64,000 bases of DNA. It comes from Myxococcota bacterium (lineage in GTDB: Bacteria; Myxococcota_A; UBA9160; UBA6930). The translations under genes were made by a program, and so were the position numbers. Each line of letters begins with the position of its first letter. Positions within the stretch are counted from its first letter, which is position 1. Below are positions 49,785 to 59,086 of this stretch, piece after piece. Location: assembly GCA_028277885.1 (NCBI GenBank), contig JANQFK010000046.1, forward strand, positions 111,412 to 175,411. Direction: 5' to 3'. The notes beneath the pieces are model-generated. The model was not told where the DNA came from, ran no database searches, and worked only from the letters and a program-made list of their open reading frames with translations.

Positions 49785-50873
49785 GTGCGCATCCTGTACG
49801 GCGTGGTGGGGGAGGGGATGGGGCACGCGACGCGCTCGCGGGTGGTGCTCGAGCGCCTCGCCGCGGCTCACGACGTCCACGTCGTCGTGTCCGGGCGCGC
49901 CCACGACTACCTCCGGGCCCATCTCGACGCGGAGAAGGTCCACCGCATCTGGGGCCTCAGCATCGTGCACGCCGAGGGCGCGGTGGTGCCGAGCGCCACG
50001 GCGATCCAGAACCTGGCGGGCGCCCTCGCCGGACTGCCCAAGAACGTGGGCAAGTACTTCGAGATCGCCACCCGGTTCGACCCCGAGGTGGTGGTCTCGG
50101 ACTACGAGAGCTGGTCCCACCTGTACGGCAAGGCCCACGGCGTGCCCGTGATCTCCCTCGACAACATCCAGGCCGTGGCGCGCTGCGTGCACCCGCCGGA
50201 GATCACGGCGGGCCACGAGGCGACCTACCGGCTCGCCCGCGCGTTCACGGGCTCGAAGCTCGCGGGCTGCGACCACTACCTCGTCACCAGCTTCTTCCGC
50301 CCCGAGCTGCGCAAGCCGCGCACCACCCTGGTGCCGCCGATCCTGCGCCCGGAGCTCCTGGCGGCGCGGGAGCGGCGCCGCCGCGGCGACCACCTGCTGG
50401 TCTACCAGACCGCGTCCGGGGACGAGCGCGTGGTGGAGAGCCTCCACGAGGCGGGCGTCGAGTGCCGCATCTACGGGCTGCGCCGCGGGCTCGAGGAGGA
50501 GGTCGTCGAGGGCCGCCTGCGCTTCCGGCCCTTCAGCGACGCGGGCTTCATCGAGGACCTGGCCGGCTGCCGGGGCGTCGTCGCCGCCGGCGGCTTCACG
50601 CTGATGAGCGAGGCGGTCTACCTCGGCAAGCCGCTCCTCGCGGTGCCGATCGCGGGGCAGTTCGAGCAGGTGATGAACGCCCGCTGGCTCCAGCAGCTGG
50701 GCTACGGGCGCTGCGCGGAGGCGCTCGACGCCGCGGCGCTGCACGACTTCCTCGAGCGGCTGCCGGCCTGCGAGGAGCGACTGGCCGCCTACGCCCAGGT
50801 GGGCAACGACGAGACCTTCGCCGCCCTCGACGCGCTGCTCGCGCGGGCCGCGGCGGGCGCGCTCCTCGGCTGA
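49785..50873 (+). CDS. MurG/UGT-like glycosyltransferase (TIGR00661-type)
   Basis: 362 residues from GTG 49785, two bases after the preceding stop. The N-terminal half begins ILYGVVGEGMGHATRSRVVL, the Gly-rich acceptor-side loop of GT-B enzymes. The C-terminal half has VVAAGGFTLMSEAVYLGKPLL, the donor-binding segment with an AGG-x6-E pattern, then GQFEQVMNA. Two Rossmann domains (GT-B) are expected. The substrates are unknown. Genes of this type often lie in lipid or cell-envelope glycan clusters. Confidence 0.85.
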   Translation: MRILYGVVGEGMGHATRSRVVLERLAAAHDVHVVVSGRAHDYLRAHLDAEKVHRIWGLSIVHAEGAVVPSATAIQNLAGALAGLPKNVGKYFEIATRFDPEVVVSDYESWSHLYGKAHGVPVISLDNIQAVARCVHPPEITAGHEATYRLARAFTGSKLAGCDHYLVTSFFRPELRKPRTTLVPPILRPELLAARERRRRGDHLLVYQTASGDERVVESLHEAGVECRIYGLRRGLEEEVVEGRLRFRPFSDAGFIEDLAGCRGVVAAGGFTLMSEAVYLGKPLLAVPIAGQFEQVMNARWLQQLGYGRCAEALDAAALHDFLERLPACEERLAAYAQVGNDETFAALDALLARAAAGALLG

Positions 50874-50874
50874 G

Positions 50875-51614
50875 TCACCAGCGGTACCGAGGATCGGTGC
50901 GCGCCGGGTAGATGCCCTCGACGAGACCGTCGAAGCCGTAGGCGGCCAGCAGCCGGCAGTCCTCGTGGGCCTGCTCGAGGTCGGCGCGTCGCTTCGCCTG
51001 GTGGGCGAGCAGGCCGGTGCGCCGCTCCTGCATCTGGCGCGCGATGTCCTCCGCCGGGAGCGCCAGGCCCTGGAGCTGCTCCGCGTCGAGCCCGGTCGTG
51101 GCGAGCCGGCGGCCCTCGGCGAGGAAGCGCGCCGCGCGGCGCTCGAACCGTGCGAGGCTCGCCGCCAGCCGGTCCGCATCGGGCGAGCCGACGGCCCGGC
51201 AGTGCTCGAGCTGCAGCCGCGCCTCGGCGAGTTTCAGCGGGTGCGCATGCAGCGGTCCGTGAGCCAGTCCTCCGAGAACCACTGGCGCGCGTACACGAGG
51301 TAGCGCCGGCCCGCCTCGAAGGGGATCCCGCAGCGGCCCGCGCCCCGCGGCGCACGCACCGTGACCTCCTCCCGGTCCTCGAGGTTCTTGAGCGCCTCGA
51401 CGATCCGGAGGCGGGTCTCCCAGTTGCCGTCGCTGCCGTCGCCCTGGGGACCCGGCTCGGTGGCGACGACCTCGCCCACGAAGACCGCGCCCGCGTGGGT
51501 CCAGGCGAGCTGGGGCGTGCTCTCCTGGCAGCCGCAGGCGTGGGCGGGCGCGGATCCCCACGCCACCCCGAGCCACGCCAGCCCCGCGACGAGCCCCCAC
51601 CTCACGCGCGTCAC
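50875..51614 (-). pseudogene. Exported Cys-rich (TIMP/NTR-like) protein, frameshifted
   Basis: GTG 51614 gives a signal peptide (GLVAGLAWLGVAWGSAPAHA) followed by CGCQESTP, THAGAVFVGEVV, CGIPFEAGRRYLVYA and DRCMRTR, a common exported family with an NTR/TIMP-like fold. That frame stops at 51234. The expected continuation PLKLAEARLQLEHC to DPRYRW runs in another frame to 50875, so about one base has been lost near 51240. The C-terminal half is highly charged and helical. If the shift is a sequencing error this would be one gene of about 246 residues. Confidence 0.65.
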
Positions 51615-51811
51615 CCTAGCGGAGCGCCCGTTGCCGGCGCCGCGAGGGCAAGTCTTTTCACAGGGGAAGGGACTTTCCTTCCTGCCGGTGTGCCGAGGTG
51701 TGCAGCTCGGGATCCTTCCGCTGCCCCGGCGACCGCTTACGCGAGCGCGCTGCACGGCACGCGACTTGCTCGTCCTCGAGCTGCCCCCGGGAAGGCACGA
51801 AGGGGATCTCC

Positions 51812-52738
51812 GTGCGTTCGACGCGATCCGTGCTCCCGGGCCTCGCTGCCGGCCTCCTGCTCATCCTGGCTGGGAGCCCCGCCGGCGCGCTCACCCTCCA
51901 ATTCGACTACTCGTTCGACGCGCTGGGCTTCTTCGACGACCAAGCGCGGCGGGACCGCCTCGAGGCCGCGGGCAACCTGATCGGGGGCCTGCTCCTCGAC
52001 GACCTCGACGCCATCACGCCGGGCGGCGTGAACAGCTGGAACGCGGTCTTCTTCGACCCGGCCACGGGGCTGCAGACGAGCGTCGCGGACCTCGTCGTCC
52101 CCGCCGACACGCTCATCGTCTACGCCGGCGGGCGCGACCTGCCGGGGACCGCGATCGGGGAGGGCGGCCCCGGCGGCTTCAGCGGCGGCGGCTTCCAGTC
52201 CTTCCTCGACACGCTCAACTCCCGCGGCGAGCCCGGCGCCCTCGCGAACCCCGAGACCGACTTCGGTCCCTGGGGCGGCTCGATCACCTTCGACACCCTC
52301 ACGACCTGGAACTTCGACGCCGGGCTTCCGGGCGCGGGCGAGAACGACTTCCTCTCCGTGGCGCTCCACGAGCTCACGCACCTGCTCGGCTTCGGCATCC
52401 CCATCGTGGACTCCTGGCAGAACCTGGTGGATGCCGCCTCGGCGAGCTGCGCGACGGGCACCGAGTTCCTGGGCGCCAACGCGATCGCGGAGAACGCCGG
52501 CACGCTGTGCCTCGAGACCGACGGCGGCCACTGGGAGGAGGGCACCCAGAGCGTCGCCGGCCCGAGCCCGCAGGAGGCGGCCCTGGACCCGACCCTCACC
52601 GTGGGGACCCGAAAGCTGCTCACCGACCTCGACCTGGCCGGGCTGCAGGACATGGGCTGGGTCGTCGTCCCCGAGCCGGCGACCCTCGCGCTGCTCGCTC
52701 TGGGCACGGCCTGGCTGGGAGCGCGGCGGCGGCGCTGA
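51812..52738 (+). CDS. PEP-CTERM-anchored zincin-like protein
   Basis: 308 residues from GTG 51812 (AAGGGG upstream). A signal peptide (SVLPGLAAGLLLILAGSPAGA) precedes a domain with HELTHLLGFG, an HExxHxxGxG zinc-binding motif. The position of the third metzincin ligand is Ile rather than His or Asp, so zinc coordination is incomplete or uses another residue. The C-terminus VPEPATLALLALGTAWL plus RRRR is a PEP-CTERM sorting signal, so the protein is processed by an exosortase, which is not in the window. It is probably exported and surface-attached or released. Confidence 0.9.
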   Translation: MRSTRSVLPGLAAGLLLILAGSPAGALTLQFDYSFDALGFFDDQARRDRLEAAGNLIGGLLLDDLDAITPGGVNSWNAVFFDPATGLQTSVADLVVPADTLIVYAGGRDLPGTAIGEGGPGGFSGGGFQSFLDTLNSRGEPGALANPETDFGPWGGSITFDTLTTWNFDAGLPGAGENDFLSVALHELTHLLGFGIPIVDSWQNLVDAASASCATGTEFLGANAIAENAGTLCLETDGGHWEEGTQSVAGPSPQEAALDPTLTVGTRKLLTDLDLAGLQDMGWVVVPEPATLALLALGTAWLGARRRR

Positions 52739-52801
52739 CCCACCGCCCGGGCTCCCGACGCGCCTGCCACGCCGTCGTCGCCGGCCGCTACCCTGGCGGC
52801 C

Positions 52802-54643
52802 GTGACGGGCGCCCAGGGTCCTGACGCCGCATCCAACGCCGGGACGCGTCCCGCCGCCCTCGTCGCGTCCGGGCTCGTGCTCCTGCTCCCGATGCTGGTC
52901 GTCTACTGGCCGGCCCTCGGCTACCCGTTCCTCGGGGTCGACGACCTCCACCACGTCGTCAACAACCCCGCCCTGCGCGACCTCTCCTGGGAGGGGATCC
53001 GGTACCTGTTCCTCGAGGACGACCGGGACATCCGCTACCTGCCGCTCACGTACCTGAGCTTCGCCGTGGAGCTTCGCCTCTTCGGTCCCGACCCTCTCGT
53101 CTTCCACGCCGTGAACCTGGTGCTCCACGGCGCCAACACGCTCCTCGTGGCGGGGATCGTGTGGCGGCTCACCCGGAACGCCCCCGCGGCGCTGGTGACG
53201 GGGCTGCTCTTCTCCCTCCACCCGGTGCAGGTGGAGTCCGTCGCCTGGGTGATGAGCCGCAAGAACGTGCTCTTCCTGTTCTTCTTCCTGCTCGCGGCGG
53301 AGGCCTACCTCGCCTTCACCCGCCTGCGGAGCCGGCCGGGCGGGCGGGGGCTGGCGCTCGCGGCGCTGGCCTGCAGCCTGACCCTCTACGTGCTCGCCTG
53401 CCTCTCCCGGGTCGCGGCGATCACGCTTCCGGCGGTCCTCGTCCTCCTCGACCACTTCGAGGCGAGAGAGGCACGGCCTCGCCTGATTCCCTTCCTGCGC
53501 GGGAGCCTGCCGTCGAAGCTCGTCTACCTGCCGCCGCTCGTGCTCTTCTTCGCCCTCTCGGCGAGCTCGGACGCCCCCAACCCCTTCGTGACCGAGTACG
53601 CGTTCAGCGGCCTCGAGTGGGTGCTCATCGTCGGCCACAACCTGTTCTTCTACGTGGCGAAGACGCTGCTGCCCGTCCAGCTGGGGATCTTCTACGCCCT
53701 GCCCGCGCCCGGCGCGCTTCCTCTCCGCTTCGCGGTCTACGCCGCGCTGGCAGTGGCACTGGTCGGCGTGACCTTCGCCTGCTGGGCGCGCGGCTGGAAG
53801 GGCCCCTTCCTGGGGCTGTCCTGGTACCTCGTCACCATCCTCCCCATGGCGATCGTGCTGGCCTTCTTCTCGGACCTGCCGCTGCTCGCCGCAGATCGCT
53901 ACCACTACCAGTCCTCCATCGGGCTCTTCCTGCTGGCCGGCCTGGGCTTCGCGGCGCTCTGGCGGCGCCGGGAGGCGGCGCGCTGGGGGCTCGCGGCGGC
54001 GGGGGTGGCGCTGCTCGGGGGGCTCGGCTTCCTGGCGGCCGAGCACCGCGCGTCCTTCCGCAGCACGGTCGCGGTCTACGAGCAGCTCCTCGAGCACCAT
54101 CCGTCGGACGAGTTCTACTACCGGCTCGCGTTGGAGCACCACGCCGCGGGTCGGACCGAAGAGGCGTTCGCGGCCCTCGAGGACGCCGACCGCGCCCGCC
54201 ATCGCATCTTCTTCATGGACTTCCTCTACTACCGGCTGCGGCTCGTGGAGCTCTACCGCCAGAAGGGAGACCTCTCCGCGGCGGCGGACCAGCTCGAGGC
54301 CGGACTGGCCTCGGTCCCCAACGCCTACGAGCCCGACGCCGTGACCTCCCCTGCGGCCTACCTCGCCCTCGCGGAGCTGCGCCGAGCCGTCGACGACGTG
54401 GAAGGCGAGCGCCGCGCCCGCGAGCTCGCCGCGGCGGTGCCCCCGGATCCGAGCCACTACTTCGCGCGCCAGTGGATCCTCGTCGCGCCCGATGCGGCGC
54501 GGGGCTTCTTCTGGCGCTGGGTGGACCGGGAGCCCGAGAGCCCGGCCGCGTGGACCCACCTCGCCCTCCACGCCCACCTCACGGGGCACGCCGGCCTCGC
54601 CGAGGAGTGGCTCGAGAAGGCCGCCGCCCTGCGCGATCACTAG
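52802..54643 (+). CDS. TMTC/DUF1736-like membrane O-mannosyltransferase with TPR tail
   Basis: 613 residues from GTG 52802. The N-terminal two thirds have about nine helices and a GT-C layout with VDDLHHVVNNPALR in the first outer loop (the acidic catalytic motif) and SLHPVQVESVAWVMSRKN, the signature of TMTC/DUF1736 proteins. The C-terminal third is helical with TPR-like units (YYRLALEHHAAGRTEEAFA and others). These enzymes use polyprenyl-phosphate-mannose to glycosylate proteins. The convergent neighbour encodes a polyprenol-phosphate mannose synthase, which fits. Confidence 0.85.
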   Translation: MTGAQGPDAASNAGTRPAALVASGLVLLLPMLVVYWPALGYPFLGVDDLHHVVNNPALRDLSWEGIRYLFLEDDRDIRYLPLTYLSFAVELRLFGPDPLVFHAVNLVLHGANTLLVAGIVWRLTRNAPAALVTGLLFSLHPVQVESVAWVMSRKNVLFLFFFLLAAEAYLAFTRLRSRPGGRGLALAALACSLTLYVLACLSRVAAITLPAVLVLLDHFEAREARPRLIPFLRGSLPSKLVYLPPLVLFFALSASSDAPNPFVTEYAFSGLEWVLIVGHNLFFYVAKTLLPVQLGIFYALPAPGALPLRFAVYAALAVALVGVTFACWARGWKGPFLGLSWYLVTILPMAIVLAFFSDLPLLAADRYHYQSSIGLFLLAGLGFAALWRRREAARWGLAAAGVALLGGLGFLAAEHRASFRSTVAVYEQLLEHHPSDEFYYRLALEHHAAGRTEEAFAALEDADRARHRIFFMDFLYYRLRLVELYRQKGDLSAAADQLEAGLASVPNAYEPDAVTSPAAYLALAELRRAVDDVEGERRARELAAAVPPDPSHYFARQWILVAPDAARGFFWRWVDREPESPAAWTHLALHAHLTGHAGLAEEWLEKAAALRDH

Positions 54644-54650
54644 GACACGC

Positions 54651-55406
54651 TCAGCCCAGGCCTTCGTCGAGCCTCGCGCGGTCGCGGTCCGGCGCGGCGC
54701 CGCGGCCCCTCGACAGGCGCAGCCACCAGACGAGCCAGGCCGCCTCCCAGACGACCCAGCGGGAGAGCTTGCTGCGACCGTCCACCCGGTCCGAGAAGAT
54801 GATGGGCACCTCGCGCACGCGCAGTCCCCGCCGGGCGGCCGCGTGCACGATCTCGATCTGGAACGCGTAGCCGTCGCTCCGGATCTCGCCGAGCGGGATC
54901 TGCTCGAGGGCGCTGCGCCGGTAGCACTTGAACCCACTCGTGAGGTCGCGCACCGGGAGTCCCGTCACCGCCGCCGCATACAGGTTCGCGAGGACCGAGA
55001 CCGCCAGGCGACGCAGCGGCCAGTTGAGGACCCGGACGCCGTCGCAATAGCGGCTCCCGATCGCCACGTCGGCCGTCTCGCAGGCGGCGAGCAGCCGCGG
55101 GATCTCAGCGGGGTCGTGGGAGAAGTCCGCGTCCATCTGGAGCACGAAGCGTGCGTCGGTCTCGCCGAGGGCCTTCCGGAACCCCTCCACGTAGGCGGTG
55201 CCGAGACCGGCCTTGCGGCGACGGTGCAGCGCCCGGACTCGCGGGTCCTCCTTGGCGAGCTCTTCGACGACCTCCCCGGTGCCGTCGGGGCTGGCGTCGT
55301 CCACGACCAGGACCTGCAGGTCGGGATCCTGTTCCAGGATCGCCCCGACGATGCGCGAGACGTTCTCCCGCTCGTCGTAGGTCGGCAGCACGACGAGAGC
55401 CTTCAC
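54651..55406 (-). CDS. Polyprenol-phosphate mannosyltransferase (DPM1-like GT2)
   Basis: 251 residues from GTG 55406. The GT2 core starts ALVVLPTYDERENV, with DDASPDGTG for nucleotide-sugar binding and QMDADFSHDP (DxD) for the metal. RYCDGVRVLNWPLRR and SGFKCYRRSALE are the DPM1-type signatures. A C-terminal hydrophobic part is short, as in single-domain DPM1. It would make polyprenyl-P-mannose from GDP-mannose at the cytoplasmic face, the donor needed by the adjacent TMTC-like enzyme. The stops of the two genes are seven bases apart. Confidence 0.93.
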   Translation of the reverse strand: MKALVVLPTYDERENVSRIVGAILEQDPDLQVLVVDDASPDGTGEVVEELAKEDPRVRALHRRRKAGLGTAYVEGFRKALGETDARFVLQMDADFSHDPAEIPRLLAACETADVAIGSRYCDGVRVLNWPLRRLAVSVLANLYAAAVTGLPVRDLTSGFKCYRRSALEQIPLGEIRSDGYAFQIEIVHAAARRGLRVREVPIIFSDRVDGRSKLSRWVVWEAAWLVWWLRLSRGRGAAPDRDRARLDEGLG

Positions 55407-55483
55407 GGCCGGATTATCGCACAGCCCCCCTCGGGGTCGGAGCCCGCCGTGATACCCTGGTCGGTCGTGGATCGGTACGGGTC

Positions 55484-55790
55484 ATGCGGGTCACCTTCGT
55501 GGCGCTCGCCTTCCGAGCAGCGGGTCGTGGGCCATGTCTCCGCCACCGCCCGTCGGGAGGGGCACGCGGTGGGCACCGCGGTGCGCGCCGCCGGCGTCGA
55601 CGATCGCCGGGCCCCGAGCGTCCTGCGCCCGGCTCCCTTCGCCGACGACCGCCCGGACGCCGTCCGCGGCCTGTGCCCCGACGTGCCGACGTTCTCGGCG
55701 TCGACCGGGACCCATCGCTGGTTCCGCGGTCTGGCGGAGGAGACGGAGCGGCGCCTGGGCTCCGCGCGCCACGCCCGCGGGCGCCGCCAG
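55484..55790 (+). pseudogene. B12-binding radical SAM protein, N-terminal relic
   Basis: ATG 55484 opens MRVTFVALA, the usual start of B12-binding radical SAM proteins. After a frame change near 55510 the next frame reads VSATARREGHAVGTAV, then DAVRGLCPDVPTFSAS and HRWFRGLAEETERR, matching the cobalamin-binding domain in order. Resemblance ends about 55770. The radical SAM domain is absent; the next gene begins at 55885. The DPM1-like gene lies upstream on the opposite strand. Confidence 0.6.
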
Positions 55791-55884
55791 CCGGCGCCGC
55801 TGGGGGGCAGCCGGACACGGACTTCGGCGTCCCTCCGCGCGCCGGGCTCGGCCCCGGGGACGGCCTCGCTGGAGGCCGACTGAC

Positions 55885-56925
55885 GTGGAGGCGGGCGTCG
55901 CTCGCGAGTCCGGCGCAGGCCTGGAAGAGGCCCTCGAGATCCTCCTCCCGCTGGAGCGCGAGCTCGCCTACGCGAACTTCCAGCCCGTGGCGGCGCGCCC
56001 GGGCGCGGCGGCGGCGCTGCACCGCGAGCGCTTCCGCGCCGCCGCGGAGCGGGGGGCGGCGTTCGTGGCCCGGGGCGGCGACGGGCGTCCCCTGGCGGCC
56101 GTGCACTACGAGGATCGCCCCTTCGAGTCCGAGCACTTCGGTCTCGCGATGGCGCGCCTCGAGCCTCCCGTCGCGGTGCCCGGAGCGGACGAGCGAGCGC
56201 AAGCGCTGCGCGCGCTCTACCGAGGGGCCTTGGGCGGACTCGCCGAGGCCGGAGTCGCGCACGTGGCGGCCCGCGCCTCCACCCGCGACCGCGCGGCGGG
56301 CTGGGTGCTCCAGGAGCTGGGCGGCTTCCACGTCGACACCCAGGTGTCCTGGATGGCGGCGCTCCCCGGCGTACCCCACGACTCCGCGCCGCCGCCGGTG
56401 CGCATCGAGGTCCACGACGCCGCGAGCGTGGCCCGCATCGACCGCGCCTGCTGGAAGACCCTCGCCGAGTGGGGCGGGCGCGCCTTCGACCGCGGCCCCC
56501 TGGTGTTCGACCAAACGCTGCCGCACGAGCGGGCGCTACGGGTCTACCAGCGCTGGACCGAGCAGGTGATGGCCGGGGAGTGGGCGGACGCCGTCCTGCT
56601 GGCGCGGGACGGGGCCGAGGTGGTGGCCTTCATCTCCATGCAGCACCTGCCCGACGTGTCCGAGGCGGCGGGGGCGGCGGTGTGCGGTCGCGGGCTCGGC
56701 GCCACGCTGCCGGACTACCGGGGCCTGTTCACGGCGATCCAGCGCGAGATGATCGCCGCGCGTCCCCTCGGCGCCGCCTACATGGAGAACGAGACCCAGG
56801 CCGCAACCACGGGCAGCATCAACGTCTACGCCAAGCTGGGCTTCCGCTACCTGCGCTCGACCTCGACCTTCCACCTCCGGCTCGACGGGCGTCTCGACCG
56901 GCAGGGGCCGCGACCGTGCGCGTGA
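55885..56925 (+). CDS. GNAT-type acetyltransferase-like protein
   Basis: 346 residues from GTG 55885. Two domains are visible. The N-terminal part (about 1-160) contains GVAHVAARASTRDRAAGWVL and QELGGFHVDTQVSWMAA. The C-terminal part has GLGATLPDYRGLFTAIQREM, a possible acetyl-CoA loop, then ENETQAATTGSINVYAKLGF, the N-x3-N-x5-LGF end of GNAT proteins such as dTDP-fucosamine acetyltransferases. The acceptor is unknown. The next gene overlaps its end by ten bases. Confidence 0.75.
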   Translation: MEAGVARESGAGLEEALEILLPLERELAYANFQPVAARPGAAAALHRERFRAAAERGAAFVARGGDGRPLAAVHYEDRPFESEHFGLAMARLEPPVAVPGADERAQALRALYRGALGGLAEAGVAHVAARASTRDRAAGWVLQELGGFHVDTQVSWMAALPGVPHDSAPPPVRIEVHDAASVARIDRACWKTLAEWGGRAFDRGPLVFDQTLPHERALRVYQRWTEQVMAGEWADAVLLARDGAEVVAFISMQHLPDVSEAAGAAVCGRGLGATLPDYRGLFTAIQREMIAARPLGAAYMENETQAATTGSINVYAKLGFRYLRSTSTFHLRLDGRLDRQGPRPCA

Positions 56926-58148
56926 CCTTCCTGGGCCACGCCTGCCACCTGGTCGAGGTGGACGGCGTGCGGGTGCTGACGGACCCCTGGCTCGTGGACC
57001 CCATCTTCGAGGGCCACGTCGAGCACGACCGGCCCGTGCCCTGCTCGGTGGCGGACCTGCCCCCCATCGACGTGATCGCACTGAGCCACGGGCACCTCGA
57101 CCACTTCAACGCCCCGACTCTCGCCGCCCTCGCGGACGCGTCGATCCGGGTGGTGCACCCGCCGGTGCGCTTCACCGAGCTCGACGCCAACCTGCGGCGG
57201 CTGGGCTTCACCCGCCTGGAGGCGCGGCGCGACTTCGAGCGGTTCGAGCTGCGCGGCGTGCGGGTCGTGCCCACGCCCTCGCGCGGCGTCCTCGACGAGT
57301 GCGCCTGGTGGATCGAGGGCTCGTCGGGCCGCTTCTGGAACGGCGTCGACGCGCCCCAGTCGCCCGACGTGGCGGGGGAGATCCGCGGGCGCCTCGGCGT
57401 CCCCGACGTCTGCGCGCTGAGCCACAACTCCTTCGACCAGCCGGCGCTGCTGGGGCTCGACTCCTTCAAGCCCGCCGACCACGGGCCCCGGGGCGCCGCC
57501 GAGTCGGCGCGGGTGCTGGGCGCGCCCGCGGTCTTCGCGGCGGCCTCCAACCTGCGCTGGTGCGGGCCCTCGGGCCCGGCGGTCACGCGCAAGGTGATCC
57601 GCCGCGGCGCCAAGGACCTGGCCGCGGCCCTCGAGGCCGGCGCGCCCGAGGTCGCGCTCCTGGACCTCCAGCCCGGCGACGCCTGGACCCGCGAGGGAGG
57701 CGTCGAGCGCGAGGCCATCGGCGGAACGCCGGCGCCGCGCGTCGCCCACGACTACCTGCACCCGTTCCTCGGCACCGGGCTGCGCTGGTGCGGGCCCGAG
57801 CGCCCGAGCACCGAGGAGGCGTTCCGGGTGGCGCTGGTCGGGCGCCTCGCCGGCGCGCCCGAGGCCTCGCGCTACGTGGGGCAGCGCGTCGCCATCGAGG
57901 TGACGGGCGCGGACCCGGGGCTCCACACCGTGGACTTCGCGCGTCCCGGCGCACCGCCCGAGCCGGGCGACGTCGGCGCCGCCTTCGCGCTGCGCATCGA
58001 GGACGAGGACTGGAAGGACCTGTTCGAGCGGCGCGTCTCCTGGCAGGTCCTGCTCGTCTCGGACCGGCTGCGCGTGACGCGGGCGCGGCACGGGGCGCCC
58101 CCCGACGGCCTCCACTTCGTCTACGCCCTCCAGGCGATCTTTCCCTAG
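56916..58148 (+). CDS. Metallo-beta-lactamase-fold hydrolase
   Basis: 410 residues from GTG 56916 (GTG 56922 is also possible). The N-terminal domain has LGHACHLVEVDGV, LTDPWL and the metal-binding SHGHLDHF (HxHxDH). Further His ligands lie in LSHNSFD and KPADHGP. This resembles UlaG/NAPE-PLD-like MBL-fold enzymes that cleave phosphodiesters or lactones. The C-terminal 100 residues have no recognised fold. It overlaps the GNAT gene by ten bases and shares its stop bases with the convergent GT2 gene as CTAG. Confidence 0.85.
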   Translation: MRVTFLGHACHLVEVDGVRVLTDPWLVDPIFEGHVEHDRPVPCSVADLPPIDVIALSHGHLDHFNAPTLAALADASIRVVHPPVRFTELDANLRRLGFTRLEARRDFERFELRGVRVVPTPSRGVLDECAWWIEGSSGRFWNGVDAPQSPDVAGEIRGRLGVPDVCALSHNSFDQPALLGLDSFKPADHGPRGAAESARVLGAPAVFAAASNLRWCGPSGPAVTRKVIRRGAKDLAAALEAGAPEVALLDLQPGDAWTREGGVEREAIGGTPAPRVAHDYLHPFLGTGLRWCGPERPSTEEAFRVALVGRLAGAPEASRYVGQRVAIEVTGADPGLHTVDFARPGAPPEPGDVGAAFALRIEDEDWKDLFERRVSWQVLLVSDRLRVTRARHGAPPDGLHFVYALQAIFP

Positions 58149-59086
58149 CCGGGGGGAGGCGGGCCGTCCCGGTCGGGGCCCCGCCGCACGACGAAGGCCG
58201 GCGAGCGGCCCGCCACCTGCTGGTAGATCCGCCCCAGGTACTGGCCCAGCACCGCCGTGGCGAGGAGCAGCGCGCCCACACCGAAGAACGTCAGGGAGGC
58301 GGCCTGGAGGAACGGCCCCTCCGCCGGCAGCACCGCGCACAGCGCGATGCCGACGCAGCCCAGGCCGAAGCACCCGAGCCCCACCACGCCGATGGTGGCC
58401 AGGGGCAGGGTCGAGAAGCTCGTGATCAGGTCCACGTTGATGCGCAGCAGCGAGCGCAGCGTGTAGCGCGACTCGCCGGAGCGCCGCGGCTCGTGGCGCA
58501 CCTCCACCTCGGTGACCGGGAAGCCGAGCCACAGCGCGAGCGGGAACAGCGGCTTGCCCGGGGCCCAGATGCGGCGCACCTCCTCGACGACGTTGCGCCG
58601 GTACGCCTTGAACTGGCCGCCGAAGTCGCGGATGCGGGCGCCCGTGAGCCGACGCGCGATCCAGTGGATGGCCCGGGAGCCCAGCCAGCGCACGAAGCCC
58701 TCGTAGCGCTGGACGCGCAGGCCGGTGGCCACGTCGGCGCCCTTGTCGAGGGCGTCGAGGAGCCGCGGGATCTCCTCGGGCGGGTTCTGGAGGTCGCCGT
58801 CGATGGTGACCACGACCTCGCCCCGGGCAGCGAAGAGCCCACAGGCGAGGGCGGCGCTCTGGCCGAAGTTCCGGGTCAGCTCGAAGACCCGGAGGCGCGG
58901 GTCCTCGGCCTCGGCAGCGCGCAGCCGCTCCCCCGTGGCGTCCGTGCTGCCGTCGTCCACCAGCAGCAGCTCGAAGTCGAGCTGTCGCGCCTCGAGGACG
59001 GCGCGGAGGCGCCGCAGCATCTCGTCCACGTTCGCCTCCTCGTCGAGGAACGGCACCACCACGGAGACGTCGGGCCGGCGGCTCAC
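58145..59086 (-). CDS. Membrane-anchored GT2 (ArnC/GtrB-like polyprenyl-phosphate glycosyltransferase)
   Basis: 313 residues from GTG 59086. The GT2 core has VSVVVPFLDEEANV, DDGSTDATG and TIDGDLQNPPEE (DxD), then FGGQFKAYRR and HEPRRSGESRYTLR, the pattern of ArnC/GtrB/DPM-like enzymes. Two C-terminal membrane helices (LATIGVVGLGCFGLGCVGI and ASLTFFGVGALLLATAVL) are typical of GtrB. It would attach a sugar to polyprenyl phosphate. It begins within the WbqC gene's stop (GTGA), so the two are coupled. Confidence 0.92.
   Translation of the reverse strand: MSRRPDVSVVVPFLDEEANVDEMLRRLRAVLEARQLDFELLLVDDGSTDATGERLRAAEAEDPRLRVFELTRNFGQSAALACGLFAARGEVVVTIDGDLQNPPEEIPRLLDALDKGADVATGLRVQRYEGFVRWLGSRAIHWIARRLTGARIRDFGGQFKAYRRNVVEEVRRIWAPGKPLFPLALWLGFPVTEVEVRHEPRRSGESRYTLRSLLRINVDLITSFSTLPLATIGVVGLGCFGLGCVGIALCAVLPAEGPFLQAASLTFFGVGALLLATAVLGQYLGRIYQQVAGRSPAFVVRRGPDRDGPPPPG

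Noticed and set aside
51225..51250. Programmed frameshift in the Cys-rich exported protein
   Set aside because: No slippery heptamer or following structure; simple loss of a base is more likely.
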